This document shows positions 40,422-51,197 of a stretch of DNA of 64,000 nt, piece by piece. The translations under genes were made by a program, and so were the position numbers. A model generated the notes under the pieces. The model was not told where the DNA came from, did no database searches, and saw nothing but the letters and a program-made list of their open reading frames with translations. Position 1 is the first letter of the stretch. Each line of letters begins with the position of its first letter. This DNA comes from Actinomadura luzonensis (GTDB lineage Bacteria; Actinomycetota; Actinomycetes; Streptosporangiales; Streptosporangiaceae), in contig NZ_JAKRKC020000001.1 in assembly GCF_022664455.2 (NCBI RefSeq), positions 3,167,001 through 3,231,000 of the forward strand, read 5' to 3'.

Positions 40422-42077
40422 TCAACGCCGGCGCGTCGGCAGGACCAGCAGGGTGATCGAGTTCGCCGGGTACGTCGCGGTGACCCGGCCCTGGCGCACC
40501 AGGAGGTCGTCACCGCGCACGATCGAGCCGAGATCGGCCGGGCCGTAGGTGAACCGCTGCGCCGTGGCGTTGCCGTGCAGCCCGGCGATCGACAACGGTG
40601 CGGTCAGCTCACCGCCGGTCTTGTTGATGACCATCAGGGTCAGCGCCTTGTCGCGGGAGCGTTGCGCCCCGTAGACCGCCAGCTGCCCCTGGTCGCCGCT
40701 GGCCGCCGACACGCTCACGTCACCGAACCGGCTCCCCGCGCCGTCGTAGTTGCGATACATCCGGAACGCGTAGGCGCCGGGCTGGGCCGGCTGGGGTTCG
40801 CCCCAGATGGTGGCGAGGTCGAGGCCCTCGCGCCCGAAGATGCCGAGGACGTCGGCCTGCGCCAGGGCGCCGTTGATGTCGTCCAGCGCGCCCCAGTTGT
40901 ACTCGGTGATCGCGGTCTTCGTGCCGGGGTAGTACTGCGCGACCCAGTCCTTCATCTTGCGGATGAACTGCAGCGGCGGCGCGTTCACGCCCGAAGGGCC
41001 GATCCAGGACTCCTCGACGTACGTCGGGTCCCAGAGCGAACGCGTGGAGCGCAGCCGCCACGCGTTCGAGTCCGGGTCCTTGCCGCCGTTGATCTGCGGG
41101 TAGTAGTGCTGGTCGAAGTAGTCGAGCAGGCGCTTGCCGCCGTGCGTGTCGCTGTAGTCCTTCATGTTCTTCAGGAACCACTGCGACAGGTTGAGCCCGC
41201 CGTGCGCGGCCGCGTCGGCGCCCGGCGCGCACCCGTCCACCCCGGACGCGACCCACTCGCAGTATCCCCAGCCGGACGGGCCGAGCACCGCCGCGCTCGG
41301 GTCGGCGGCCTTGATCGCCGCGGCGGTCGTGGTGCTCTTGCCGCCCAGTTCGTCGTAGGAGACCGCCTCGGGGTGCACGTCGCGGTGCGTGGAACTCCAC
41401 AGCACCGGCTCGTTGTCGAGCTCGTAGATCGGTACGCCGCCGCGCGCCGCCGTGCCGAACTGGCTCACCAGGTGCGACACCATCTCGCCGGCGAACGCGG
41501 CGTCCGCCGGGATCGAGGTGTCGGCGGGCACCGCCCCGGTGAGGTTGGCGTTGTCGAGCCGGCCGTTGCCGCAGCCGGCGTCCCACGGGTCGAAGGAGTC
41601 CTGCGCGGGGAACCGGGCGGCGGGGAATCCGCAGGCGAACGGGTGCTGGTCGGGCGAGTCCTTGGCCACCCACCCGCTCATCGGCACGGTGACGACCTGC
41701 TTGCTACCGCGGTCCTGGCTGGTCTTGACGTACGCCTCGACCGTGTTGTCGGGCCCGGCGACGATGTTCTCGAAGTACCAGTCGCTTCCGGTGTTGTAGG
41801 TGTGGTTCTTGAAGTTGTAGCGGGTGCTCGCGTTGCCGCCCCAGCGTGTCACCGGCAGGCCGATCTCGGCGGCGAACGCCGGGTCGGCGCCGTTCATGCC
41901 GTAGATGTCGGGACTGATCGGGTGCCGGGGGGCGGACAGGTCCACCGACAGCGCGGGCCCGGCCGCGGCCGCGGCCGGCTGCAGGGACGCCTGGGCGGTC
42001 AGCGTCCCCGCCACGAAGGACACCGCCACGCCGAGGGTCGCGGCCGGTCGCGGCTTCCACCGTCGTCGAGCATCCAT
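40422..42077 (-). CDS. Secreted glycoside hydrolase family 44 (endoglucanase/xyloglucanase-like)
   Basis: A signal peptide (about 1-38, twin-arginine-like MDARRRWKPR start) is followed by the GH44 TIM barrel: SPDIYGMNGADPAFAAEIG, RWGGNASTRYNFKNH, the probable acid/base Glu in IYELDNEPVLW and the nucleophile Glu in AITEYNWGAL. A beta-sandwich tail (about 450-552) completes the typical GH44 core. No carbohydrate-binding module is attached, so the enzyme is a bare 552-residue form. The ATG at 42077 has AGGAG upstream. It probably cleaves beta-1,4-glucans or xyloglucan from plant matter in soil. Confidence 0.92.
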   Translation of the reverse strand: MDARRRWKPRPAATLGVAVSFVAGTLTAQASLQPAAAAAGPALSVDLSAPRHPISPDIYGMNGADPAFAAEIGLPVTRWGGNASTRYNFKNHTYNTGSDWYFENIVAGPDNTVEAYVKTSQDRGSKQVVTVPMSGWVAKDSPDQHPFACGFPAARFPAQDSFDPWDAGCGNGRLDNANLTGAVPADTSIPADAAFAGEMVSHLVSQFGTAARGGVPIYELDNEPVLWSSTHRDVHPEAVSYDELGGKSTTTAAAIKAADPSAAVLGPSGWGYCEWVASGVDGCAPGADAAAHGGLNLSQWFLKNMKDYSDTHGGKRLLDYFDQHYYPQINGGKDPDSNAWRLRSTRSLWDPTYVEESWIGPSGVNAPPLQFIRKMKDWVAQYYPGTKTAITEYNWGALDDINGALAQADVLGIFGREGLDLATIWGEPQPAQPGAYAFRMYRNYDGAGSRFGDVSVSAASGDQGQLAVYGAQRSRDKALTLMVINKTGGELTAPLSIAGLHGNATAQRFTYGPADLGSIVRGDDLLVRQGRVTATYPANSITLLVLPTRRR

Positions 42078-42287
42078 CGTCGGGGCTCCTGTCATCCGTC
42101 CATGGTCAACAATCGACGAGCGTGACCAGATGCTTCACGGGTGTCAAGGCGCTGCTGTGGCGTCCAGTGGGCGGCTCGGCGCGGGTGCGGGGTACGTCTC
42201 CTGGTCAGGCCCGTCAGCGGCTCGTGAACGACCCGGCTGCGGTTCCGGGGGCGGCCTGAAAGTTGCAGAGCCGGCGGCTGCCCGGCC

Positions 42288-43160
42288 TCACCCGGCCGGC
42301 TGGGGGGCCGCCAGGCTGGACAGGAGCTTGAGCCGTTCTTCGGAGGTGCTGCCCGGCTCGGCGGTGTAGATGGTGAGGCCGTACACCGTCCGTACGGAGA
42401 CGGGCAGGTCGAGAGACCGGTAGGTCAGCTCCAGGTCGCCGACCTGCGGATGCCACAGCCGTTTGCTGCCGACATGGCTGATACGCACGTCGTGGGCGGC
42501 CCACTGGCCGCGGAAGCCGGTGCTGAGCGTGGACAGCTCACCGACGAGGTCGCGCAGGGCCCGGTCGTGGGGGTCGCGTCCGGCCTCGGCGCGCAGCAGC
42601 GCGGCGCTGACGACGGCGGCCTCGTCCCAGTCGACGAAGAACCGCCGCGAGTCCGGGTCGAGGAAGACGTAGCGGGCGAGGTTGGCGCGGCCGTGCCCCG
42701 TGGTGACGGGGCTGTCGAAGACCGGCGCGAGCAGGGCCCGGGCCAGCGCGTTGGAGGTGACGATGTCCTGGCGGCCGTTGCGGACGAACGCCGCCGACAT
42801 CGTCATGGAGTCCAGCAGCCACTGGACCGACGGCGGCACCTCGACGTCCCTGCGGCGCGAAGGCGCCCGGCGGGCGGCGCGGGCCAGGCCGAACAGGTAG
42901 GTGCGCTCGTCCTGGTCCAGGCGAAGGGCCTGGGCCACCGCGTCGAGCACCTCTTCCGACACGCCGCCGATGTGGCCCTTCTCCAGCCGCGTGTACCACT
43001 CGGTGCTCACCCCGGCCAGCACCGCGACCTCTTCGCGGCGCAGCCCGGGGACCCGGCGCCGGCCGCTGGTGGGCAGCCCGACCTGCGCCGGGGTGAGCTT
43101 GGCGCGCCGGGTGGCGAGGAAGTCGCGGATCTGGGCGCGGTTGTCGGGCCGGTGGTCCAT
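42288..43160 (-). CDS. XRE-family regulator with MmyB-like ligand domain
   Basis: The first 75 residues hold the helix-turn-helix with RREEVAVLAGVSTEWYTRLEKGH, and the last 180 form an MmyB-like PAS domain (NGRQDIVTSNALARALL, ARYVFLDPDSRRFFVDWDEAA, RGQWAAHDVR). This class in actinomycetes commonly lies divergent to an SDR gene and regulates it; the adjacent SDR at 43314 fits. The ligand may be a fatty acid or small hydrophobic molecule. Start is uncertain between GTG at 43169 and ATG at 43160; neither has a strong site. Confidence 0.9.
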   Translation of the reverse strand: MDHRPDNRAQIRDFLATRRAKLTPAQVGLPTSGRRRVPGLRREEVAVLAGVSTEWYTRLEKGHIGGVSEEVLDAVAQALRLDQDERTYLFGLARAARRAPSRRRDVEVPPSVQWLLDSMTMSAAFVRNGRQDIVTSNALARALLAPVFDSPVTTGHGRANLARYVFLDPDSRRFFVDWDEAAVVSAALLRAEAGRDPHDRALRDLVGELSTLSTGFRGQWAAHDVRISHVGSKRLWHPQVGDLELTYRSLDLPVSVRTVYGLTIYTAEPGSTSEERLKLLSSLAAPQPAG

Positions 43161-43313
43161 GCCCTCCACGGTAGCCGCAGGGTTCGCGCGGGTGGCCGTG
43201 GCAGGGGGGTCGAGCTTGTCCCCCCGACAGACGCGCTCTGCCTCGCGCGCGGCCGGCCGGGTTGCCTGGGTCCGTCAGGTGACACACCAACAGGATCTCC
43301 GACACCCAGGAGC

Positions 43314-44018
43314 ATGACCATGACCGGCAAGACCGTACTGATCACCGGCGCGACCAGCGGCATCGGCGCGCACACCGCACGACTGCTGCTCGACCGCGGC
43401 CACCGCGTGGCCGTCACCGGCCGCGACGAGACCAGGCTGAAGTCCTTCCTCGACGAGAGCGGCCACCCCGACCGGCTGCTCGGCATCGTCGCCGACGCCG
43501 CCGACTGGCCGGCCACCCGGGCCGCGGTGACCCGCACCGTGGCCCGCTTCGGCGCCCTGCACGCCGCGGTGGCCAACGCCGGCTTCATCCCCGCCGACCA
43601 TCCGCGCACCATCGCCGACGGCGACCCGGAGCTGTGGGCGCCGATGGTCCTCACCAACGTCCTCGGCCCCGCCCTGCTGGCCAACGCCGCCCTGCCGCAC
43701 CTGGAGGCCACGGGCGGGCGGCTGGTGCTCATCGGCAGCGTCGCCGGCCTGAAGAACAGCCCCGCCAACCTCTACTCCGCCACCAAGTGGGCCGTCACCG
43801 GCATGGCCGAGAACCTGCGGATGTACGCCACCGGCCGCGGCGTCGGCGTCACCCTCGTCAACCCCGGCATGACCGACACCGCCTTCTGGCGAGGCGGCGT
43901 CCCGCCCTTCGCCCTGTCGCCCGAGCCGGTCGCCGAGGCCGTCTGCTTCGCCCTCGGCCAGCCGGCCGGCGTCGACCTCAACACCCTGACCATCCGGCCG
44001 GTCGGCCAGCCCGCCTGA
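43314..44018 (+). CDS. Short-chain dehydrogenase/reductase
   Basis: A 234-residue classical SDR: VLITGATSGIGAHTARLLL, NAGFIPADHP, catalytic Ser in VLIGSVAGLKN and YSATKWAVTGMAENL with the Tyr and Lys intact, then VTLVNPGMTDT. Two ATG codons lie two codons apart (43314 and 43320); the first is taken since GGAG precedes it. It is divergent from the MmyB-type XRE regulator, the arrangement expected for a regulator-target pair. Substrate unknown. Confidence 0.9.
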   Translation: MTMTGKTVLITGATSGIGAHTARLLLDRGHRVAVTGRDETRLKSFLDESGHPDRLLGIVADAADWPATRAAVTRTVARFGALHAAVANAGFIPADHPRTIADGDPELWAPMVLTNVLGPALLANAALPHLEATGGRLVLIGSVAGLKNSPANLYSATKWAVTGMAENLRMYATGRGVGVTLVNPGMTDTAFWRGGVPPFALSPEPVAEAVCFALGQPAGVDLNTLTIRPVGQPA

Positions 44019-44063
44019 CGCAGGTCCGGCCGGGCGGCTGCGGGGCCTCCGGGGTTGACATTG

Positions 44064-44095
44064 CTAGCTATTTCAGTCATGTTTGAAATAACTAG
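44064..44095. promoter_or_regulatory. Near-perfect palindromic operator
   Basis: CTAGCTATTTCA (44064-44075) and TTGAAATAACTAG (44083-44095) match at 11 of 12 positions as inverted arms around a 7-base centre. TTGACA at 44055-44060 lies immediately upstream as a probable -35 box, so binding would block the promoter of the hydrolase-regulator-methyltransferase operon. Confidence 0.7.
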
Positions 44096-44106
44096 GAAGG
44101 AAGAAC

Positions 44107-45036
44107 ATGGAACACGTGACCTTCAACAGCCTCGGCACCCGCTGCGCGGGCGACCTCTACCTGCCCGAGACGAACGAGCCGGTCCCCGGGCTGGTGCTCG
44201 GGCACAGCGGGGTGATGGTCAAGGAGGCGCTGGCGTTCTTCGCGCCGTACTTCGTCAAGGCCGGCTTCGCGGTGCTGGCCATCGACTACCGCACGGTCGG
44301 CTCCAGCGAAGGCGAGCCGCGCGGCCTGGACTATCCGGAGCGGCAGGTGGAGGACTTCCGCAGCGCCGTGTCCTACCTGCAGAGCCGTCCCGAGGTGCAG
44401 CCGGAGCGGATCGGGGTGTGGGGGGTGAGCATCGGCGGCTCGGTCGCGGCCCAGGCCGCCGTGCTCGACCGGCGCATCAAGTGCGTCGTCGTGCAGAGCC
44501 CCAGCGTGTGGAACGGCTGGCGGTACCTGGAGCGCCTGCTCGGCCGCGCCGGCGTCCACGAGCTGCGCGAGCGGCTGCAGCAGGACTGGCAGCGGCGCTA
44601 CGAGGGCGGGCAGAGCGCCCGTGTGCCGCACCTGACGCTGGAGGGCGACAGCGTCAAGGACACCCCGGACATGTCGACCCGTCTGTTCCCCACCTACCGC
44701 AACGAGAAGACCCTCGACTCGGCCGAGCACCTGCTCACCTTCGCGCCGGAGGACCTCATCCACCGGCTCGCGCCGACGCCGCTGCTGATGATCGCCAACG
44801 GCGGCTGGGACCCGTACCACATGCTCGAGGAGGCGCAGAGCGCCTTCGCCAAGGCGGGCGAGCCCAAGCGGCTCGCGGTGCTGCCCTACGACGTGCTCGG
44901 CCTCTACACCGGCCCGGGACTGGAGGAGGCGACGGCGCTCGCGATCGACTGGTTCGACCTCTACCTGCGCAGGACCCGGCTCGCCGACATCACCCCGGCA
45001 CCCACGTACGAGTCGGTGGCCGCCATGACACAGTGA
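44107..45036 (+). CDS. Alpha/beta hydrolase (dienelactone-hydrolase/peptidase S9-like)
   Basis: The 309-residue protein has an alpha/beta-hydrolase core: VLGHSGVMVKEAL, IDYRTVGSSEG, nucleophile elbow IGVWGVSIGGSVA and an acid candidate in GGWDPYHM. The usual catalytic His, expected near the C-terminal YTGPG segment, is not seen there (VLPYDVLGLYTGPG), so activity may be changed. No signal peptide: the enzyme is cytosolic. GGAAGGAAG precedes the ATG. It is the first gene of an operon with a GbsR-type regulator and a methyltransferase, preceded by a strong palindrome. Confidence 0.82.
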   Translation: MEHVTFNSLGTRCAGDLYLPETNEPVPGLVLGHSGVMVKEALAFFAPYFVKAGFAVLAIDYRTVGSSEGEPRGLDYPERQVEDFRSAVSYLQSRPEVQPERIGVWGVSIGGSVAAQAAVLDRRIKCVVVQSPSVWNGWRYLERLLGRAGVHELRERLQQDWQRRYEGGQSARVPHLTLEGDSVKDTPDMSTRLFPTYRNEKTLDSAEHLLTFAPEDLIHRLAPTPLLMIANGGWDPYHMLEEAQSAFAKAGEPKRLAVLPYDVLGLYTGPGLEEATALAIDWFDLYLRRTRLADITPAPTYESVAAMTQ

Positions 45037-45071
45037 ACCGGCACACGATCAGCAACGGAGGGAACGCGACG

Positions 45072-45527
45072 ATGAGCACCGAGGAACAGCTGGACCGCCA
45101 GATCCGCTGGGTGGAACGGGTGGCCGCCTTCTGCGTCGAGGAGTGGGGGCTGCCGCCCATCACCGGGCGCATCCTCGGCTGGCTCATGATCTGCGACCCC
45201 GCCGAGCAGTCCGCCGGTCAGATCGCGGACGTCATCCAGGCCAGCCGGGCCTCGCTCACCTCCAACATGCGCTTCCTCACGGCCATCGGCCTGGTCAAGA
45301 AGGTGAGAAGGCCCGGCGACCGCGTCTCCTACTACCGCATCGAGGACGACGCCTGGCAGAAGGTCATCCAGCGCAAGCTCCAGAGCCTGAGCGCGTTCGG
45401 CGAGATCGCCGACGAGGGGCTCGACCTCGTCGGCGGCGAGGGGCACCGCACCGAGCGCATCAAGGCCGCCCACGACTCCCTGACCTGGCTGCAGAACCTC
45501 GCGGCCCGTCATCCGCTACACCGTTAA
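45072..45527 (+). CDS. GbsR/MarR-type transcriptional regulator
   Basis: The 151-residue winged helix protein has CVEEWGLPPITGRILGWLMI, SAGQIADVIQASRASLTSNM and FLTAIGLVKKVRRPGDRVSY, the GbsR pattern in which the recognition helix follows a LP-x-GR segment. Family members respond to small molecules such as choline or drugs. It lies 35 bases after the hydrolase, ten bases before the methyltransferase, and probably binds the palindrome at 44064-44095 to control its own operon. GGAGGGAA precedes the ATG. Confidence 0.88.
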   Translation: MSTEEQLDRQIRWVERVAAFCVEEWGLPPITGRILGWLMICDPAEQSAGQIADVIQASRASLTSNMRFLTAIGLVKKVRRPGDRVSYYRIEDDAWQKVIQRKLQSLSAFGEIADEGLDLVGGEGHRTERIKAAHDSLTWLQNLAARHPLHR

Positions 45528-45536
45528 GGAATCCCC

Positions 45537-46349
45537 ATGCACCGCTGGAAACCCGAACTCGGGCTGATCCAGGAAACGCTGCTGCTCACTCTCCACGCCA
45601 GGGCCCTGGACGCCGGGCGGCCCGACCCGATCCTCGGCGACAAGCTCTCCGCGGACCTGGCCGGCACCATCGACTACGACTTCGGCAAGCTGAAGGTCAA
45701 GCCCAACCTCGTCCTCACCACGGCACTGCGCGCCAAGAAGCTCGACGACGTCGTGCGCGCCTTCGTCGCCGCGCACCCGGGATGCGTGGTGCTCGACCTG
45801 GGCTGCGGCCTGGACACCAGGGTGTTCCGCTGCGATCCGCCGCCCGGCGTCGACTGGTACGACATCGACTTCCCGGAGGTGGTGCACCTGCGGGCCGCCT
45901 GCCTGCCCGGCCGTTCCCACCTGGTCGGAGCCGACCTCACCGGCTCCGACTGGCTCACCGCCATCCCCCGCGACCGGCCGGCCGTGATCGTCGCCGAGGG
46001 GCTGCTGCCCTTCATGCCCGGCGACTCCTTCCAGGCGATGACCCGCGCGCTGACCGGCCATCTCCCCGCGGGCGAGCTGGCGCTCAACGGCTACACCCGC
46101 TTCGCCGCCTGGGCGATGAAGTACCACCCCACCATCAAGGCGCTCGGCATCAAGGCCGCCCAGGGCTTCGACGACCCCCGCGAACCGGAGTCCTGGCAGG
46201 CCGGCCTCGAACTGGTCGAGGAGCAGATCCTCACCCGCGCGCCGGAGACGGCCCGCTTCCCGCAACCGCTGCGCGCGCTGACCCGTCTCACCGCCCGCAG
46301 CACGGCCCTGTCCCGGCAGGGGGCGCGGATCCTCCGCTACCGGTTCTGA
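45537..46349 (+). CDS. Leucine carboxyl methyltransferase-family O-methyltransferase
   Basis: A 270-residue SAM enzyme: LDLGCGLDTRVFRC near residue 80 is the LCM-type SAM motif, followed by DWYDIDFPEVV and VIVAEGLLPFM. LCM-family proteins in bacteria act as O-methyltransferases for polyketides and other small acids; the substrate is unknown. It ends the operon that begins at 44107 and is read ten bases after the regulator stop. The operon as a whole could form or cleave a methyl ester, with the hydrolase and methyltransferase as opposing activities; that is inference. Confidence 0.88.
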   Translation: MHRWKPELGLIQETLLLTLHARALDAGRPDPILGDKLSADLAGTIDYDFGKLKVKPNLVLTTALRAKKLDDVVRAFVAAHPGCVVLDLGCGLDTRVFRCDPPPGVDWYDIDFPEVVHLRAACLPGRSHLVGADLTGSDWLTAIPRDRPAVIVAEGLLPFMPGDSFQAMTRALTGHLPAGELALNGYTRFAAWAMKYHPTIKALGIKAAQGFDDPREPESWQAGLELVEEQILTRAPETARFPQPLRALTRLTARSTALSRQGARILRYRF

Positions 46350-46368
46350 CGCGGGGCCGCGCGTAGGG

Positions 46369-46412
46369 ATGGCGTCAAGATTCGGCGGCCGGCCGTATGA
46401 ATGCCGTCAAGA
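46369..46412 (+). promoter_or_regulatory. Direct repeats in the kdp promoter region
   Basis: ATGGCGTCAAGA (46369-46380) and ATGCCGTCAAGA (46401-46412) differ in one base and are 32 bases apart, three helical turns, in the 157-base region before the first kdp reading frame. OmpR-type regulators such as KdpE bind tandem direct repeats, so this is a candidate KdpE site. Confidence 0.5.
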
Positions 46413-46506
46413 CCGGCCATAACGGGCCATTTCCGGCGTTTGCTTGCTTCTCAGTCGCCGTTCGGGCGGTTGTCACCCTGGTCACGACATTGAGGAGTGA
46501 GTGGAG

Positions 46507-46590
46507 ATGGCCGACGTCATCTTCGTCGCCCTGACGATCGCGGTCTTCGCGGTCCTCGGGCTGGTCGTCAACGCGGTGGAGAGGCTGTGA
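46507..46590 (+). CDS. 27-residue membrane peptide ahead of kdpF
   Basis: [20 protein letters not shown] and seven more residues form one membrane helix ending in charged VERL. It overlaps the kdpF start by four bases (GTGA), with a GGAG-type site six bases before its ATG. Small membrane ORFs occur ahead of kdpF in several actinomycetes; it may be an extra Kdp subunit or a duplicated KdpF-like stabiliser. Confidence 0.65.
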   Translation: MADVIFVALTIAVFAVLGLVVNAVERL

Positions 46591-46676
46591 GCGCCGTCAA
46601 CGCCGCCGGGCTCGTCGTGGTCGCCGCCCTGGTGGTCCTCATGGTCGCGGCGCTGCTGTTCCCGGAGCGGTTCTGA
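46587..46676 (+). CDS. kdpF: KdpF, small subunit of K+-transporting ATPase
   Basis: The 29-residue peptide starts with GTG and is one membrane helix ending in LFPERF, the KdpF signature. It stabilises the KdpABC complex in the membrane. Its stop overlaps the kdpA ATG (TGATG), so translation is coupled. Confidence 0.85.
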   Translation: MSAVNAAGLVVVAALVVLMVAALLFPERF

Positions 46677-48337
46677 TGTCCCCCGCCCTGGCCGGGATCG
46701 CCTTCACCGGATCCCTCCTGCTCGCCCTTGTCGTCTGCTACAGACCGCTGGGCGACTACATGTACCGGGTCTACACCGGCACCCGGCACTCCCGGGCCGA
46801 GCGGGTGATCTACCGGCTGCTGGGCGTCAACGCCGACAGCGAGCAGCGGTGGGGCGTCTACGCGCGCGGCGTGCTGGCCTTCTCGGTGGTCTCCGTGCTG
46901 TTCCTGTACGGCCTGCAGCGGTTGCAGGACCACCTGTTCCTGTCGCTCGGCATGAAGGCGGTGGAGCCCGCCCTGGCCTGGAACACCGCGGTCAGCTTCG
47001 TCACCAACACCAACTGGCAGGCGTACTCGGGCGAGGCGACGATGGGCCACGTCGTGCAGACGGCGGGCCTGGCGGTGCAGAACTTCGTCTCCGCCGCGGC
47101 CGGCATGGCCGTGGCCGTCGCCCTGGTCCGGGGCTTCGCCCGCAGCAGGACCGACACCGTCGGCAACTTCTGGGTGGACCTGGTGCGCGGCACCGTCCGC
47201 ATCCTGCTGCCGATGGCGTTCGCCGGCGCGCTGGCGCTGGTGGCCGGCGGCGCCGTCCAGACCTTCGCCGGGCACCGCACGTGGACCACGCTGACCGGCG
47301 GCGAGCAGACGTTCACCCCGGGCGCGGTCGCCTCCCAGGAGGCCATCAAGGACCTGGGCACCAACGGCGGCGGCTTCTTCAACGCCAACTCGGCCCACCC
47401 GTTCGAGAACCCGACGGCGTGGACCAACTGGGTCGAGATCCTCCTGCTGCTGGTGATCGCGTTCTGCCTGCCGCGCACGTTCGGCCGGATGGTCGGCGAC
47501 GACCGGCAGGGCTACGCGATCGTGTCGGTGATGGCGGTCATCGCGATCGTCAGCCTCGGCGTCACGCAGTGGGCGGAGCTGTCCGCGGGCGGCACCGTGC
47601 CGCAGGCGGTCGGGCAGGCCCTCGAAGGCCGCGAGGCGCGGTTCGGCACGTCCGGCTCAGCGGTGTTCGCCACCGCGACCACGCTCACCAGCACCGGCGC
47701 GGTGAACTCCTTCCACGACTCCTACACCGCGCTCGGCGGCGGCATGCTGATCTTCAACATGCTGCTCGGCGAGGTCGCCCCCGGCGGCACCGGTTCCGGC
47801 CTGTACGGCATGCTGATCCTGGCCGTGATCACGGTGTTCGTCGCCGGGCTGATGGTCGGGCGCACGCCGGAGTACCTGGGCAAGCGGATCGGCGCCCGCG
47901 AGATCAAGCTCGCCTCCCTGTACTTCCTGGCCACGCCGCTGCTGGTGCTGCTCGGCACCGCCGTCGCGATGGCCACCGCCACCGGCCGCGCCGCGATGCT
48001 GAACTCCGGCCCGCACGGCCTGTCGGAGATCCTGTACGCCTACACCTCCGCCTCCAACAACAACGGCTCCGCCTTCGCCGGGGTCAGCGTGAACACCCCG
48101 TTCCACAACGTCACGCTCGGCCTGTGCATGGCCTTCGGCCGGTTCCTGCCGATGGTGCTGGTGCTGGCGCTGGCCGGGTCGCTGGCCCGGCAGGCGCCGG
48201 TGCCCGCCTCGGCCGGGACGCTGCCGACGTACCGGCCGCAGTTCGTCGGCATGGTCGTCGGCGTGACGGTCATCCTGGTCGCCCTGACGTTCCTCCCGGC
48301 GCTGGCGCTGGGACCGCTCGCGGAAGGACTGCGGTAA
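46676..48337 (+). CDS. kdpA: Potassium-transporting ATPase, subunit A
   Basis: KdpA is the potassium channel-like subunit of the Kdp pump, a polytopic membrane protein with four M1-P-M2 repeats. Visible family blocks are [12 protein letters not shown] near residue 23, [39 protein letters not shown], and SSNNNGSAF, the filter-lining segments. Length (553 aa) is normal. It is followed after three bases by kdpB. Confidence 0.97.
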   Translation: MSPALAGIAFTGSLLLALVVCYRPLGDYMYRVYTGTRHSRAERVIYRLLGVNADSEQRWGVYARGVLAFSVVSVLFLYGLQRLQDHLFLSLGMKAVEPALAWNTAVSFVTNTNWQAYSGEATMGHVVQTAGLAVQNFVSAAAGMAVAVALVRGFARSRTDTVGNFWVDLVRGTVRILLPMAFAGALALVAGGAVQTFAGHRTWTTLTGGEQTFTPGAVASQEAIKDLGTNGGGFFNANSAHPFENPTAWTNWVEILLLLVIAFCLPRTFGRMVGDDRQGYAIVSVMAVIAIVSLGVTQWAELSAGGTVPQAVGQALEGREARFGTSGSAVFATATTLTSTGAVNSFHDSYTALGGGMLIFNMLLGEVAPGGTGSGLYGMLILAVITVFVAGLMVGRTPEYLGKRIGAREIKLASLYFLATPLLVLLGTAVAMATATGRAAMLNSGPHGLSEILYAYTSASNNNGSAFAGVSVNTPFHNVTLGLCMAFGRFLPMVLVLALAGSLARQAPVPASAGTLPTYRPQFVGMVVGVTVILVALTFLPALALGPLAEGLR

Positions 48338-48340
48338 GCC

Positions 48341-50389
<2,049 letters not shown>

Positions 50390-51196
50390 ATGGACCGCAT
50401 GCCCAGCTGGATCCGCCGGCACCTGGCCGCGCTGCGCGCGCTGCTCGTGCTCACGGCGGTCACCGGCGTCCTCTACCCGCTGGCCGCCACCGGCGCCGCC
50501 CAGGCGCTGTTCAACCACCAGGCCAACGGCTCCATGGTCGCGGGCGGGCACGGCAGCGCCCTGATCGGCCAGTCCTTCACCGACGCCGCCGGCCACCCGG
50601 TCAGGAAGTACTTCCAGTCCCGTCCGTCGGCGGCCGGCGACGGCTACGACCCGACCGCCACCTCCGCGAGCAACCTCGGCCCCGAGGACGTCATCGACAC
50701 CCCCGGCCGGCCGTCGCTGCTCACCCAGGTCTGCGCCCGCTCCAAAGCCGTCGGGGAGCTGGAGGGCGTCAGCGGCGCCCGCCCGTACTGCGCCCCGGAC
50801 GGGGTCGGCGCGGTGCTCAAGGTCCTCCCTGGCCGCGCCGTCAGCGTCAACCAGCCCTGCCCCGCCACCCCGTTCGTCGTGGAGTACCAGGGGCTCAAGG
50901 TCGAGTGCGCGCGGCCGGGACAGGACCACGCGGCCGGCCGCACCGTCCCGGTCCGGGGCGAGGCCGAGGCGGTGGTCCCCGCCGACGCGGTGACCGCCGG
51001 CGGCTCCGGCCTGGACCCGCACATCTCCGTCGCCTACGCCGACCTGCAGGCCCCCCGCGTCGCCGCGGAGCGCGGCCTGAGCCTCGACCGGGTCAAGGCG
51101 CTGATCGCCCGGCACACCACCGGCCGCGCGCTCGGCTTCATGGGCGAGCCGGTGGTCAACGTGCTCGAACTCAACCTCGCACTCGACGGGAGGTGA
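50390..51196 (+). CDS. kdpC: Potassium-transporting ATPase, subunit C (long form)
   Basis: KdpC has one N-terminal membrane helix (about residues 15-37) and an exposed domain with ALIGQSFTD, FQSRPSAAGDGYDP, ASNLGP and GGSGLDPHIS near the end. It assists assembly and K+ affinity. It is about 60-70 residues longer than most KdpC proteins because of an insert (about 105-185, with two Cys) between the ASNLGP and PADAVTAGGSG segments. The 3' end is two bases from kdpD. Confidence 0.95.
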   Translation: MDRMPSWIRRHLAALRALLVLTAVTGVLYPLAATGAAQALFNHQANGSMVAGGHGSALIGQSFTDAAGHPVRKYFQSRPSAAGDGYDPTATSASNLGPEDVIDTPGRPSLLTQVCARSKAVGELEGVSGARPYCAPDGVGAVLKVLPGRAVSVNQPCPATPFVVEYQGLKVECARPGQDHAAGRTVPVRGEAEAVVPADAVTAGGSGLDPHISVAYADLQAPRVAAERGLSLDRVKALIARHTTGRALGFMGEPVVNVLELNLALDGR

Positions 51197-51197
51197 C

